DNA of 5,572 nt from contig JACQPZ010000064.1 in NCBI GenBank assembly GCA_016207265.1, positions 1-5,572 of the forward strand, given 5' to 3'. This DNA is from Candidatus Latescibacterota bacterium. GTDB taxonomy: Bacteria; Eisenbacteria; RBG-16-71-46; SZUA-252. The notes under the pieces are model-generated. The model was given only the letters and a program-made list of their open reading frames with translations. It did no database searches and was not told where the DNA came from. The position numbers were made by a program, and so were the translations under genes. This document shows positions 5,329-5,572 of this stretch, piece after piece; position 1 is the stretch's first letter, and each line of letters starts with the position of its first letter.

Positions 5329-5572
5329 TCCCCATTCGAGATCGCCCGCCTCGAAGACCTGCCCCCCGCTGGGGCCCAGGGCCACCAGCGAGAGCCGGTC
5401 CCGGGACAGGAGCTGAGCCGCCAGCCGCTGGACGTCTTCGGACCGGACCGCGTCCACCTTGGCAACCAGCTCTTCGGCTGGGACGAATCTCCCTTCATAG
5501 ATCTCGTTCCGGGCGATCCGGTTCATCCGGTTCGAGGTGCTCTCGAGACCGAGGAGGAGGCTTCCCTTGAGC
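5317..5572 (-). CDS. M16 (insulinase/pitrilysin) family zinc peptidase, C-terminal end only
   Basis: Only the last 84 codons and the stop are in the window; the gene enters from the right edge. The visible part reads KGSLLLGLESTSNRMNRIAR, then NEIYEGRFVPAEELVAKVDA, then VRSEDVQRLAAQLLSRDRLS and VALGP. This order is typical of the C-terminal M16 domain: a helix with the LESTSxRM pattern, a short loop naming the family's (Y/F)xGR segment, a helix in which V(S/T)xxDVxxLA recurs, and a final beta-strand ending in GP. The HxxEH zinc site would be in the missing N-terminal half, so catalytic activity cannot be judged. The TGA at 5319-5317 overlaps the chosen dut start by 4 nt. Such stand-alone M16 proteins (YmxG/PqqL type) are often encoded between pnp and dut. 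Confidence 0.87.
   Translation of the reverse strand, partial: LKGSLLLGLESTSNRMNRIARNEIYEGRFVPAEELVAKVDAVRSEDVQRLAAQLLSRDRLSLVALGPSGGQVFEAGDLEWGTAA

Noticed and set aside
5321..5335. ATG at 5335 as the dut start
   Set aside because: It would add five residues to an N-terminus already longer than usual and deepen the overlap with the M16 gene to 19 nt. It cannot be fully excluded, because a GGCGGG lies about 9 nt upstream.

Overview
The window is a GC-rich stretch of a bacterial chromosome in which every supported gene lies on the minus strand, so transcription runs from position 5572 down to 1. An O-antigen-ligase-type protein, a secreted DUF3108 protein and the housekeeping pair M16 peptidase/dut suggest a high-GC Gram-negative bacterium. 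The phylum cannot be fixed from this sequence; deep-branching high-GC groups such as Eisenbacteria, Gemmatimonadota or Myxococcota are compatible guesses.

Layout in transcription order: (1) the C-terminal tail of an M16 zinc-peptidase-family protein (5572-5317); (2) dut, dUTP diphosphatase (5320-4826); (3) a CE4/NodB-type polysaccharide deacetylase without a signal peptide (4800-4009); (4) an exported DUF3108 protein (4016-3096); (5) a protein resembling the deoxyhypusine-synthase fold, of unknown function (3099-2143); (6) a multi-pass flippase-like protein of the LPG-synthase-TM/YbhN family (2146-1148); (7) an AT-rich gap with a terminator-like hairpin followed at once by a near-consensus sigma-70 promoter; (8) the N-terminal 328 residues of an O-antigen ligase/polymerase family protein (986-1, running off the left edge).

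Genes 1-6 look like one operon. Neighbours overlap by 4 to 8 nt, and three junctions use the same GTGA stop/start overlap. The dut-deacetylase gap is bridged by a 10-codon mini-ORF that overlaps both neighbours by 4 nt. The O-antigen ligase is a separate transcription unit with its own promoter (TTGACT, 17-nt spacer, TATACT). Deacetylase, DUF3108 protein, flippase-like protein and ligase together suggest cell-envelope glycan or lipid export and modification. The DHS-like protein sits in the middle of that set and is the most interesting unknown. No tRNA, rRNA, CRISPR array, transposase or phage gene was seen.
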